Below are positions 1 to 9,058 of a DNA stretch of 64,000 nucleotides, piece by piece. Source of the stretch: Chitinophaga pinensis (GTDB lineage: Bacteria > Bacteroidota > Bacteroidia > NS11-12g > UBA9320); NCBI GenBank assembly GCA_945907065.1, contig CAMDSC010000001.1, positions 33,190 through 97,189 of the forward strand, given 5' to 3'. The notes beneath the pieces were generated by a model, which saw only the letters and a list, made by a program, of their open reading frames with translations, had not been told where the DNA came from and made no database searches. Numbering within the stretch: position 1 is the first letter of the stretch; every line of letters starts with the position of its first letter. Both the position numbers and the translations under genes were made by a program.

Positions 1-213
1 GGAGGGGTTAATATTTTATTAGCTATTAAAGGTAATATATTTATTTCGGTAGGTTTAATAATTTATGCAATTTCAGCCTTTCTTCATTCAAATAAAATTT
101 CAATAAGCAAGTGGTTTAATCATAATGACATTAGCCATGTCATTATGATTTTTGATTTTTATTTTATAGCTAAAAGAGATATTAAATTACACGAAAATTA
201 TGCAATCAATTAG
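1..213 (+). CDS. C-terminal fragment of a small membrane protein (truncated by window start)
   Basis: Frame 1 is open from base 1 to TAG at 211-213: GGVNILLAIKGNIFISVGLIIYAISAFLHSNKISISKWFNHNDISHVIMIFDFYFIAKRDIK...; one hydrophobic segment plus an HND..H motif. Confidence 0.5.
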   Translation, partial: GGVNILLAIKGNIFISVGLIIYAISAFLHSNKISISKWFNHNDISHVIMIFDFYFIAKRDIKLHENYAIN

Positions 214-1600
214 GTTGAAAAAAACAGTCGCAATTTTTATTTTAGGAATATGTTTTTTAAAAGCTAATTCCCAGCCATCAAAGGATTCCATTCAGATTCG
301 CAGGATATTTGATATGGCATTGACTGATGATAAAGCTTATGAAAACTTAAGAGTGCTTTGCAAAAATGTAGGCAACCGAATTAGTGGAAGTAAAGCTGCT
401 GATTCCGCTGTAAACTGGGGGTATAATGTGTTAAAATCAATGTGGGTAGATACAGTGTATAAAATGCCCATTACTGTGCCATGCTGGAGCCGAGGAACGG
501 TAGAAAGAGCCTATATTTATCATACCGATTTAAAATTAAATATTACTGCGCTTGGTGGTTCGATAGGTACCAATGGATTATTGAAAGCTCATTTAGTGGT
601 AGCCAACGGAATTGAAGATTTAGAACGATTGGGAGAAAAGGGAATTAAAGGGAAAATTGTATTTTTTAATAAACCGTTTGATCCAAGAACCATAAATGGT
701 TTTGAAGCTTATGGAGCTTGTGTAAACCAAAGGTATGCAGGTGCAAGTAAGGCTGCTGAGTTTGGAGCTGTAGGTGTTTTAGTGCGAAGCATGACTCATA
801 AAAATGATAATAGTCCGCATACCGGAAGTATGGGATATACCAATGAGGCTAACAAAATACCGGCAGCGGCCATAAGTACTGAACATGCTGATCTGCTTAT
901 TGAACAATTAAAACTAAAGCCAACGTTGCGAGTGGCCTTAAGAATGAATTGTAAAACATTGCCTGATAAAGAAAGTTTTAATGTAATAGCTGAAATAAAA
1001 GGAGAGACTGAGCCCGAAACTATTATAACGGTAGGTGGTCATTTAGATAGCTGGGATATTGGTGAAGGGGCTCATGATGATGGGGCAGGAATTGTTCATA
1101 GTATCGAATTATTGCGCTTAATGCGAGCCAATGGTTATAGGCCAAAACATACCATTCGTGTGGTTTTGTTTATGAATGAAGAAAATGGAAACCGCGGCGG
1201 AAAAGGGTATGCTCAATGGGTTAAAGACAGAGGTGAAAAACATCTGATGGCATTGGAAAGCGATGGGGGAGGACATACCCCGAGAGGGTTTGGTATTTCT
1301 GCTCCTGATAGTGTATATAATATTATTGTAGGCTATCGTTCTATTTTAGAACCTTATGGTTGCCATGTATTTAAAAAAAGTGAATGGGGGGGAGGAGTAG
1401 ATATTAATCCGTTAAAATTAGATTCAGAACTTACTATCAATCCCAATATGATTCTTTTGGGATTTATGCCGGATAGCCAAAGGTATTTTGATTTTCATCA
1501 TGCAAAAACCGATGTGTTCGAAAACGTTCACAAACGTGAACTGGAAATGGGAGCTGGGGCTATCGGAGCTATTGTTTATTTAATAGATAAACATTTTTAA
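200..1600 (+). CDS. M28 family metallopeptidase (carboxypeptidase Q-like), secreted
   Basis: Signal peptide; ITVGGHLDSWDIGEGAHDDGAGIVHSIELLR and FMNEENGNRGGKGYA zinc-site motifs of M28 peptidases. Confidence 0.9.
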   Translation: MQSIRLKKTVAIFILGICFLKANSQPSKDSIQIRRIFDMALTDDKAYENLRVLCKNVGNRISGSKAADSAVNWGYNVLKSMWVDTVYKMPITVPCWSRGTVERAYIYHTDLKLNITALGGSIGTNGLLKAHLVVANGIEDLERLGEKGIKGKIVFFNKPFDPRTINGFEAYGACVNQRYAGASKAAEFGAVGVLVRSMTHKNDNSPHTGSMGYTNEANKIPAAAISTEHADLLIEQLKLKPTLRVALRMNCKTLPDKESFNVIAEIKGETEPETIITVGGHLDSWDIGEGAHDDGAGIVHSIELLRLMRANGYRPKHTIRVVLFMNEENGNRGGKGYAQWVKDRGEKHLMALESDGGGHTPRGFGISAPDSVYNIIVGYRSILEPYGCHVFKKSEWGGGVDINPLKLDSELTINPNMILLGFMPDSQRYFDFHHAKTDVFENVHKRELEMGAGAIGAIVYLIDKHF

Positions 1601-1610
1601 AGGTGTTTTT

Positions 1611-2234
1611 TTAGAATTTACCATACAATATGCAAATCGGACAAGCCTCAGCATCATGTGCCCGAGCCGGGCAATATTGCCTTCCAAAATATATAATCTG
1701 TAGATGGAGGGTATTCCATTTTTCTTTTGGTGTTAATCGCTTTAAGTCTTTTTCGGTTTGTTCTACATTTTTTCCATTGGTAAGTCCCCAGCGGGTGGCA
1801 AGCCTGTGAATATGCGTATCCACAGGAAAAGCCGGAAAACCAAAGGCCTGACTCATGACTACCGATGCTGTTTTGTGTCCAACACCCGGCAATTCTTCCA
1901 AGGCTTCAAATGTTTTTGGAACTTCTCCATTGTATTTATCAATCAAGATATGGCTAAGGTTAAATATAGCTTTTGATTTGGCCGGTGAAAGTCCGCACGG
2001 TTTGATAATTTCACGTATTTCTTCAATACTCATTTTAACCATATCATAAGGATTGTCGGCCCGTTTAAAAAGCAAAGGGGTTATTTTATTCACCATCACG
2101 TCAGTACATTGAGCTGAAAGTAAAACTGAAATCAATAATGTATAAGAATCCTTATGCTCCAATGGAATAGGAGGATTTGGAAACAAATCTTCAAGGATTT
2201 GGATGATATGGGATACTTTTTCTTTTTTTGACAA
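1611..2234 (-). CDS. nth: Endonuclease III
   Basis: ELPGVGHKTASVVMSQAFGFPAFPVDTHIHRLATRWGL HhH-GPD motif; C-terminal Cys cluster CPARAHDAEACPIC (4Fe-4S). Confidence 0.95.
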   Translation of the reverse strand: MSKKEKVSHIIQILEDLFPNPPIPLEHKDSYTLLISVLLSAQCTDVMVNKITPLLFKRADNPYDMVKMSIEEIREIIKPCGLSPAKSKAIFNLSHILIDKYNGEVPKTFEALEELPGVGHKTASVVMSQAFGFPAFPVDTHIHRLATRWGLTNGKNVEQTEKDLKRLTPKEKWNTLHLQIIYFGRQYCPARAHDAEACPICILYGKF

Positions 2235-2354
2235 AATGTTGATGTTAAGAAGTTACGAAATTAGGATTAAATGAAATTAAGAAATTATGAAGTCGGATGT
2301 CCAAATCTAAATATTTTCTCATAAAATCTTAACTTCCTAAAATCATAACATCAA

Positions 2355-3344
2355 TTAAAAAAACGCTCCAATCAATTCTTCCTCACTAATATTATTAAAG
2401 TAATCGCTGCTTGGGATATTTTTAAGATGTTCTAAAATGATCTCCGCACGGTGTTCTTTTCCAACTAAGGCTGCTTCTACTTCTTCAATATCTTTTTTAG
2501 CGAAAAAATCACCGTAAATTTTTATTTCCTGAATAAGCCCTTTATCTACATTAAGATGAACTTCCAAATGGCCACCGGGTGTTTTTATACCTTTTTGAAA
2601 CGCATATTTAGGCGAATAGCCAAAGTTCCAGTGCCATTGGCTGTATTTTTCATCGGCCAGTTGTTGAATGGCTTTTTTATCAGTTTCATAAAATTCATAA
2701 GGCTTTACATCACTGTAAATACTCACAATATAAGCCATCACTTTTTCTCTGAATTCCTCTACTGTAATAGGCTCTTTTAAATGACTTGATATATTGGTAA
2801 CCCGGCTGCGAACTGACTTTACCGCCTTATCTTCAAATTTTAAAGGGTTTACTTTTAATGCAGCTGATAAATCTGAAATTTGTGAAGCAAACAATAATGT
2901 GCCGTGGTGAAGCACCCTTTTCTTTTGGTGAAAAATATGTTCCGCATTACCAGAAAACTTTTGACCATCAATCAAAATATCGTTTCTTCCCGAAAACTCT
3001 GCTTCAATTCCCAGTTCGGCCATTACACCAATAATAGGTCGTGTATATTTTTTAAAATCTATTTCGGGTTGGGCATCCCCATAATTCATAATAAAAGTAA
3101 AATTAAGGTTTCCCAAATCATGAAATACTGCACCGCCACCGGTTAATCGCCTTACAACTTTAATATTCTTTTCGTTTACAGTTTCCGTATTTATTTCAGC
3201 TAATGTATTTTGATGTTTGCCTACTATTATGGCATTATCATTTCGCCAAAGCATAAAAATATCTTCGTCTGAATTTTTTAATAAATATTCTTCGGCAGCT
3301 TGATTAAAGTAGGGTTCAGTAAAGTTGTTGTGAATGACTAGCAT
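2355..3344 (-). CDS. lplA: Lipoate--protein ligase
   Basis: VVRRLTGGGAVFHDLGNLNFTFI and FSGNAEHIFHQKKRVLHHGTLLF motifs of LplA; C-terminal accessory domain. Confidence 0.93.
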   Translation of the reverse strand: MLVIHNNFTEPYFNQAAEEYLLKNSDEDIFMLWRNDNAIIVGKHQNTLAEINTETVNEKNIKVVRRLTGGGAVFHDLGNLNFTFIMNYGDAQPEIDFKKYTRPIIGVMAELGIEAEFSGRNDILIDGQKFSGNAEHIFHQKKRVLHHGTLLFASQISDLSAALKVNPLKFEDKAVKSVRSRVTNISSHLKEPITVEEFREKVMAYIVSIYSDVKPYEFYETDKKAIQQLADEKYSQWHWNFGYSPKYAFQKGIKTPGGHLEVHLNVDKGLIQEIKIYGDFFAKKDIEEVEAALVGKEHRAEIILEHLKNIPSSDYFNNISEEELIGAFF

Positions 3345-3502
3345 TTATATAATTAGGAATTAAAAATTAGAAATTACGATTTTTTTAAGAACTGCAAAGT
3401 TGATTAAGTAAATTGGGTATGACAATAGGAGTTTTAAATTTCTTGGTAAAAATTTTTTCCAATGAAAAGACTTTATTATTTCATAGTTTCGTTAAAGTAA
3501 AT

Positions 3503-4549
3503 ATGAAAAAACTAACGTTACTAATCGCTTTAGGTTTTACGTCCATGGTATTTGGACAAAACCCCTCTTTGCCCAAGGCTATTGGAAAAAACTGGGTACT
3601 TATTCCTGCCCTTGATTTCAGATTGGATGGAGTTGATGGAAATGATTCTGTGAATTTTGTTAAAGCTTGCCATAAAGTTAAAACTGATGCTTTTTTCGTT
3701 TTCAATAAAGAAATTACGAATCAGGAGTATCGAGAATTTGTAAATGCTGTTAATAATCCGTCCATGCTGCCGGATACCAATAGCTGGAATACAGATTTTG
3801 AAATGGCTTACAATGACCCAATGAGAAAAAACTATTTTTGGTACCCATATTATTTTGATTATCCAGTTGTAGGTATTTCTCAAACACAGGCATTGGCTTA
3901 TTGCAACTGGCTTCAGAATAAATTAAATGAGCAATTATCTCAATCTAAAAATAATGATTACACGTGTGTTGTAACGTTGCCGGCAGAAATGCAGTGGGAG
4001 TCGGTATTTTATTATTCGTATTTAAAAGATGAAAAGTACACCCACTTTGCATGGTTACTTGAAAACAAGCTATTAAAAACAAAAGATAAGTATAATTTAA
4101 ATTTCGGTATAGATTTTACAAAGGAAGGAGTTGGTATACATGATTATATGAAGGATGGCGGAATGTATCCTGTAGGGCATAAAAAGTATAAACCTACCAA
4201 ACACGGTATTTATAATCTTTTGGGAAATGTGGCGGAATGGACTTTATCACCGGCCTACAATTTTACCGATAGTTCAAAGGTGTTTTTTAATAAGGAAACC
4301 AAACAAGTAATAACTTATTTGAAATGTAACGGTACAGAAAATTATGATACAGCTAGAAGTTATGAATTTTACAATAACCCTTATAATTTAAAACCCGTTT
4401 ATGAAAAGGACGGTTATATAGCTGCAAAAGGTGGAAGCTGGTGTCATAGTACTTTTTATTTGCAACCTGAAGTTTCATTGTTTTGCAAACCCAATGAGCA
4501 GCACAGTTATATAGGGTTTAGGCCGGTAATGACTTTGGTGAAGAAATAG
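3503..4549 (+). CDS. SUMF1/FGE-sulfatase-fold protein, GldK/GldJ-like paralogue
   Basis: ORF begins at 3413 but the likely start is 3503 (MKKLTLLIALGFTSMVFGQ signal peptide). EITNQEYREF, YFWYPYYFDYPVVG, GNVAEWT, KGGSW, IGFRPV parallel GldK in this window (13682-14941). Confidence 0.85.
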   Translation: MKKLTLLIALGFTSMVFGQNPSLPKAIGKNWVLIPALDFRLDGVDGNDSVNFVKACHKVKTDAFFVFNKEITNQEYREFVNAVNNPSMLPDTNSWNTDFEMAYNDPMRKNYFWYPYYFDYPVVGISQTQALAYCNWLQNKLNEQLSQSKNNDYTCVVTLPAEMQWESVFYYSYLKDEKYTHFAWLLENKLLKTKDKYNLNFGIDFTKEGVGIHDYMKDGGMYPVGHKKYKPTKHGIYNLLGNVAEWTLSPAYNFTDSSKVFFNKETKQVITYLKCNGTENYDTARSYEFYNNPYNLKPVYEKDGYIAAKGGSWCHSTFYLQPEVSLFCKPNEQHSYIGFRPVMTLVKK

Positions 4550-4569
4550 ATAATGATTTTTAAAACACT

Positions 4570-4594
4570 TCCCTAATTCCTCTCAAGAGGGGAA
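4570..4594. repeat. Short palindromic intergenic repeat (CCCTAATTCCTCTCAAGAGGGGAATTT type)
   Basis: TTCCTCT-CAAG-AGGGGAA hairpin (one G-T pair) just downstream of the GldK-like gene. Confidence 0.45.
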
Positions 4595-4667
4595 TTTCTT
4601 CTAAAAAAATTTGTTTATTATCTTGTCGAACATCAAAAAGTAATTTTTAAAAAAGGGTTTACTTATA

Positions 4668-5112
4668 TTAGAGGCTTTCAGCCCCTATAACCCTGACCTT
4701 CTTTTTTTCTTGATAAAAAAAGAAGGCAAAAAAATCAAGCCAAAAATATACTCCCTCCGCACATGCTAACCCACGCCCGTATTTTTGGCATTCCAACGCG
4801 CCTTAACCCGAAACTTTTCCTATTAAACAAAAGCCTTGTCAGTTTGCAGTAGTGAGGTGGCAGGTCAGAAATGCGGGCCGAGCCTAGGAATGAGCGTGGA
4901 AGCATATTTCTGACTTGATTTTTTTGTTTACTTTTTTTATCAAGAAAAAAAGTGAATAGGAGTTATAGAGGGCAAAGCCCTCTAATCGAAGAATTTTTTA
5001 ATCAAAATTTACAAGGCTTTCATTAAGATTATTAAAAACTTTGCAAATAAAATTGCCTAATTTTTAGGAGGTAATACCGTGATTTTTGGACTGAATAAGT
5101 TTTTGAGGCTCA
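4668..5112 (-). repeat. Long palindromic repeat element, copy A
   Basis: Arms are imperfect inverted repeats (TTAGAGGCTTTCAGCCCCTATAACC...CTTGATAAAAAAAGAAGG...ATCAAGCC at left; reverse-complement-like copy at 4905-4985). The core CCAACGCGCCTTAACCCG...AAGCCTTGTCAGTTTGCAG and the flank AATACCGTGATT recur, reverse-complemented, at 40808-41212. Confidence 0.85.
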
Positions 5113-5125
5113 ACTATCTAAACAA

Positions 5126-5596
5126 TTAAGCCAACATCTTCAGCAAACTAAAAGCGGCTTCTTCGCCTTTGTTGCCATGTTTACCTCCGGCTCGGTCTTC
5201 AGCTTGTTGCATGGTGTTGGTTGTGAGTACCCCAAAAATAACAGGTTTGTTAAATTTTAATCCAACTTCCATAATGCCGTTAGTGGCAGCTTGAGAAATA
5301 AAATCAAAATGAGGTGTTTCACCCTGAACAACACAACCTATACAAATTACACCATCTATTTCAGGGTTTTTTGCAAGTTTTTGAGCTGCCAAAGGCAATT
5401 CAAAAGTTCCGGGAACATACCGTGTAATAATATTTTTAGATACAACGCCAGCTTTCTTTAAAGTTGAAACGGCTCCGTTGTAGAGGACTGAAGTTATTTT
5501 GTCATTCCATTCGGCACAAACTATGCCTAATCTATAAGCTGATCCATCAGGTAACGGGGATGAAAAAACAGATAAATTTTTATCGGATGATGACAT
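5126..5596 (-). CDS. ribH: 6,7-dimethyl-8-ribityllumazine synthase
   Basis: GTFELPLAAQKLA, DGVICIGCVVQGETPHFDFIS, KPVIFGVLTTNTMQQAEDRAGGKHGNKGEEAA. Confidence 0.97.
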   Translation of the reverse strand: MSSSDKNLSVFSSPLPDGSAYRLGIVCAEWNDKITSVLYNGAVSTLKKAGVVSKNIITRYVPGTFELPLAAQKLAKNPEIDGVICIGCVVQGETPHFDFISQAATNGIMEVGLKFNKPVIFGVLTTNTMQQAEDRAGGKHGNKGEEAAFSLLKMLA

Positions 5597-5598
5597 AA

Positions 5599-6288
5599 TT
5601 AATCAGGTGATTGACCCATTTTAGCCATAGCTCTTGCTATGTATTTATTTGCGAATTGGGCTTGTTGAGCTTCTTTGAATTTATCACGAATCATTTTGTA
5701 AGCTTTTACAGCCGATTCATAATTTTTTACGGCTTCGTAATGTTGACCAGCTTTCATTAATAAAAGCGGAGAAGTGAAAATATTTTCACGCTCCTTGGCG
5801 GCTTTCATATATAAATCAGCAGCCTTGGCGGTTTCATTAAGTTCTGAATAACAATCGGCTTGCAAACCAATTATTAATGCAGACATAATTTCATCATCAA
5901 AACCCACATCTTCCAAATATCCCAAAGCATTTTTATATTCTTTTTTGCTCATGTAAGCTCTTCCTGCATAAAATTTTGCAAGATTACCCGAACTCGTATT
6001 GCCATATTCTTCAGCTACATCTACTGCTGATGGATATTTTCCGTCACCTTTCAAAACCTGATTCATTGAATCTTTTTCAAAATAGCGTTCGGCCATAAAA
6101 AGTTGTCCGGCGGCTTCTAATTCCTGTGCCGGTTTATACATTTTTTGATAGTAAATTAAGCCTGCAACAGCAACAATAAGTGCTATTAAAATAATGTTGG
6201 CATTTTTACGGTGGTTTTCATACCAGTTAGCAATTTGGTTTATCTTTAACGAATCTTGCCAGTTTGATTTATTATTTTCAGTTGTCAT
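5599..6288 (-). CDS. Tetratricopeptide repeat protein with one N-terminal TM helix (YfgM-like)
   Basis: TM segment ANIILIALIVAVAGLIYYQ followed by TPR-like repeats. Confidence 0.75.
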   Translation of the reverse strand: MTTENNKSNWQDSLKINQIANWYENHRKNANIILIALIVAVAGLIYYQKMYKPAQELEAAGQLFMAERYFEKDSMNQVLKGDGKYPSAVDVAEEYGNTSSGNLAKFYAGRAYMSKKEYKNALGYLEDVGFDDEIMSALIIGLQADCYSELNETAKAADLYMKAAKERENIFTSPLLLMKAGQHYEAVKNYESAVKAYKMIRDKFKEAQQAQFANKYIARAMAKMGQSPD

Positions 6289-6291
6289 GTT

Positions 6292-7284
6292 TTATTCTAT
6301 TATAAAAGGATATTCTTCTTGGTAAATGTTGGTGTATAAGGCATCAGCCGACGGGTATTCTGAATTTTCGGCAAACTCAACAGAAGCTAAAACTAATTGT
6401 TCTAATTGTACTTCTGTTTGCTCCAATTCAGCTTCAGTAGCCCATTTTTTTGAAAGAATTGTTTTTTTTACTCTTTCAATCGGGTCTTGCTGTTTGTATT
6501 CTTCCAGTTCTTCTTTGGTTCTGTATTTGGCAGGGTCGCTCATGCTATGCCCGCGATACCGGTATGTTTTAATCTCTAAAAATGTAGGTCCGTTGCCGCT
6601 TCTAGCTCTTTCTGCTGCTTCCGCTATGGCTGCATGAACGGTTTCGCATTGCATTCCATCCACTTGAAACGAAGGCATTCCATATCCATGACCTATTTTA
6701 TATAAATCCAAAAGATTGGTAGTTCGTTCTACCGAAGTTCCCATGGCGTATTCATTGTTTTCACAAACAAATATAACGGGAAGTTTCCAAAGCATGGCCA
6801 TGTTAAAAGTTTCGTGCAATGCGCCTTGACGGGCTGCACCATCGCCAAAATAACATACGCATAAATTTTTGGTTCCTAAATATTGTTCGGCTAAGGCGAT
6901 GCCTGCACCTAAAGGAATTTGACCACCTACTATACCGTGTCCGCCAAAAAACCTATGCTCTTTGCTAAACATGTGCATGCTTCCACCTTTTCCGCCGCTG
7001 CAACCGGTCACTTTTCCATAAAGTTCGGCCATTACTTCATTGGCACTAATGCCGCAAGCTAATGCATGGGCATGATCACGATAAGCAGTAATAATATTGT
7101 CTTCTTTAGTAATGGCACTCATGGTGCCGGAAACAACAGCTTCCTGACCAATATACAAATGGCAAAATCCACGAATCTTTTGCTGCCCGTAGAGTTGTGC
7201 TGTTTTCTCTTCGAACTTCCGCATTAGCGTCATTTCTTCAAACCATTTAAGGTAGGTTTCTTTACTAAAGGTTAATTTTGCCAT
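6292..7284 (-). CDS. pdhA: Pyruvate dehydrogenase E1 component subunit alpha
   Basis: GGKGGSMHMFSKEHRFFGGHGIVGGQIPLGAGIA, GDGAARQGALHETFNMAMLWKLPVIFVCENNEYAMGTS (TPP binding). Confidence 0.96.
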   Translation of the reverse strand: MAKLTFSKETYLKWFEEMTLMRKFEEKTAQLYGQQKIRGFCHLYIGQEAVVSGTMSAITKEDNIITAYRDHAHALACGISANEVMAELYGKVTGCSGGKGGSMHMFSKEHRFFGGHGIVGGQIPLGAGIALAEQYLGTKNLCVCYFGDGAARQGALHETFNMAMLWKLPVIFVCENNEYAMGTSVERTTNLLDLYKIGHGYGMPSFQVDGMQCETVHAAIAEAAERARSGNGPTFLEIKTYRYRGHSMSDPAKYRTKEELEEYKQQDPIERVKKTILSKKWATEAELEQTEVQLEQLVLASVEFAENSEYPSADALYTNIYQEEYPFIIE

Positions 7285-7335
7285 CTATTATTTTAAGCAA
7301 GCCGCAAAAATATACATTTAACTAAAATTTGTCCA

Positions 7336-8415
7336 TTGTTTTTAAAAAACATTTCAATAAGTCAATTTAAAAGCCACTCAACAGCTACTTTGCAGTTGCA
7401 ACAGGGGGTAAACTGCATTGTAGGTAAAAATGGGGTGGGTAAAACCAACCTTTTGGACGCTGTTTACTGTTTGCTCAATGGCAAAAGCTACTTTCAAATG
7501 ACGGATGCTTTGTGCATTTTGCAGGGTGAAACCTATTATTTGTTAAAAGGAAATTTACAAGAAACCGATGAAACCGAATCTCACCTCATGGTTTCTTTTC
7601 AAATTGGGAAACGAAAAGCCATCCGACGAAATGACGAACCGGTAAATAAATTAGCTGAGTATTTTGGAAAATACCCTTGTGTGGTAATAGCTCCTGATGA
7701 TGTGGAAATAATAAATGGGGAAAGTGATCAGCGGCGGCGGTTTTTTGATTACATGCTTTCGGTTGTAGATGCTGATTATTTAAAGCATTTATCGGCTTAC
7801 AATAAAGTGCTTGAAGCAAGAAACAAGCAGTTAAAGGTTTTTTTAGAACACGATAATTTTGATGAGGTATTGCTGGATTATTATGATACCAAACTGGAAT
7901 TGCACGGGGCTTATATTTTTAAAGTAAGGCAGGAGTCGACCACAATTTTTGAAAAATATTTTAATATGGTATATGCAGAAATAGCGGCAGGAGTGGAAGT
8001 TCCGGTGTTTAAATTTATAAGCAAATTACACGATTCTGATTTTAAAACAGGATTTGCCCAAACCTTGAATAAAGACCGAGTATTGGGCCGAACCAGTTTT
8101 GGAACCCATCGTGATGATTGGTCGTTTGAACTGAATGAAATGCCTTTAAAAAAAACAGGTTCACAAGGACAAATAAAATCGTTTTTGATAGCCCTTAAAC
8201 TGGCTATGTATAATTTTATTTATGAAAACCGAAATGTAAAACCCTTGCTATTGCTGGATGATATATTTGAAAAGATAGATACCTCGCGGATGCAGCAATT
8301 GATAGAAATAATCTCAAAACCCGACATGGGACAGGTAATAATTACCGATACCAATAAAAAAAGGGTGGAGGAGTATTTTGAGGGAAGGGGAGAAGTTGGT
8401 TTTTTTGAGTTGTAA
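7336..8415 (+). CDS. recF: DNA replication/repair protein RecF (TTG start as called)
   Basis: GKNGVGKTNLLDAVYCL Walker A, RTSFGTHRDDW, GSQGQIKSFLIALKLA, LLLLDDIFEKID Walker B. Confidence 0.95.
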   Translation: MFLKNISISQFKSHSTATLQLQQGVNCIVGKNGVGKTNLLDAVYCLLNGKSYFQMTDALCILQGETYYLLKGNLQETDETESHLMVSFQIGKRKAIRRNDEPVNKLAEYFGKYPCVVIAPDDVEIINGESDQRRRFFDYMLSVVDADYLKHLSAYNKVLEARNKQLKVFLEHDNFDEVLLDYYDTKLELHGAYIFKVRQESTTIFEKYFNMVYAEIAAGVEVPVFKFISKLHDSDFKTGFAQTLNKDRVLGRTSFGTHRDDWSFELNEMPLKKTGSQGQIKSFLIALKLAMYNFIYENRNVKPLLLLDDIFEKIDTSRMQQLIEIISKPDMGQVIITDTNKKRVEEYFEGRGEVGFFEL

Positions 8416-8510
8416 ATTTTGAACTATGAATGTTGAATTTTCGCTCCGCCCTGATTTGTGTCTTTACGAATCGGAATGTTACACTCATAAGCCTCAATTG
8501 CAAGACAACT

Positions 8511-8649
8511 GTGGCTAAAGCCAATTGCCTTTATCATTTTTATCAGTTCATTAAAATGAACTGCAATGGATGGTTAGCAGCTATATCCATTGCCGCTGGC
8601 TTCAGCCAGCGGACAGTATAATCCATTGCCGTTGGCTTCAGCCAGCAGA
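8511..8649. repeat. REP-like cluster of hairpins
   Basis: 8586-8613 TCCATTGCCGCTGGCTTCAGCCAGCGGA and 8622-8649 TCCATTGCCGTTGGCTTCAGCCAGCAGA form a 36-bp-period tandem; 8544-8563 CAGTTCATT-AA-AATGAACTG is a perfect hairpin; 8511-8525 GTGGCTAAAGCCAAT is a related shorter hairpin. Confidence 0.85.
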
Positions 8650-8755
8650 TTAAAAAGATTTTTAAAGCAATCCTAAAATCCTGAAATCCTAAAAAATCCT
8701 AGTCAAGACAATTAGCTAAACAAAAATTAGCAAAACTGAAAAAAATCGTGTTGGT

Positions 8756-9058
8756 TTGAACTATCCATTTATGTTTACCGACGAAAAACCTATAAAGCAA
8801 GTAATCAACGAATTGTTGAATGCTTATAAACTCAATGGAAAAATTGATGAGCTTAAAATTTGGAATAACTGGCCCGATATTGTTGGGGTGGTAATAGCTA
8901 AAAATACCAGCAAACTTCAATTAAAAGGAAATACGCTTTACATTTATGTGGAATCGGCTCCTTTAAAAAGTGAACTTACGTTTCACCGCAGTGTTATTTT
9001 GCAAAAAATTAATGCCTATTTTGGAACTCAAATCGTTAAAGAAATACATATCAAATAA
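8756..9058 (+). CDS. DUF721 (DciA-like) protein; ATG start possibly at 8771
   Basis: Short protein next to recF with IWNNWPDIVGVVIAKNTSKLQLKGNTLYIYVESAPLKSELTFHRSVILQKIN, typical DUF721. Confidence 0.85.
   Translation: MNYPFMFTDEKPIKQVINELLNAYKLNGKIDELKIWNNWPDIVGVVIAKNTSKLQLKGNTLYIYVESAPLKSELTFHRSVILQKINAYFGTQIVKEIHIK

Noticed and set aside
1386-1395. G-run in the M28 peptidase gene as a phase-variation tract
   Set aside because: Only about 7 G, frame intact and encoding plausible SEWGGGVDIN; no support for variation.
1758-2049. 72- and 64-aa + ORFs inside nth
   Set aside because: Antisense to nth with no motif.
6326-6637. 103-aa + ORF antisense to pdhA
   Set aside because: Mirror of a strongly supported coding gene; composition is a reverse-strand artefact. 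The same applies to the other antisense ORFs (e.g. 3530-3883, 13767-13973, 16334-16588, 23751-24080, 26475-26825, 31357-31680, 42785-43204, 61054-61398).
8342-8621. ORFs 8342-8524 (-) and 8430-8621 (+)
   Set aside because: Overlap the recF 3' end and the REP-like hairpin cluster; low-complexity translation, no family motif.
8586-8649. CRISPR-like direct repeats
   Set aside because: Only two units, with an 8-nt gap and internal palindromes; no spacers or cas genes.
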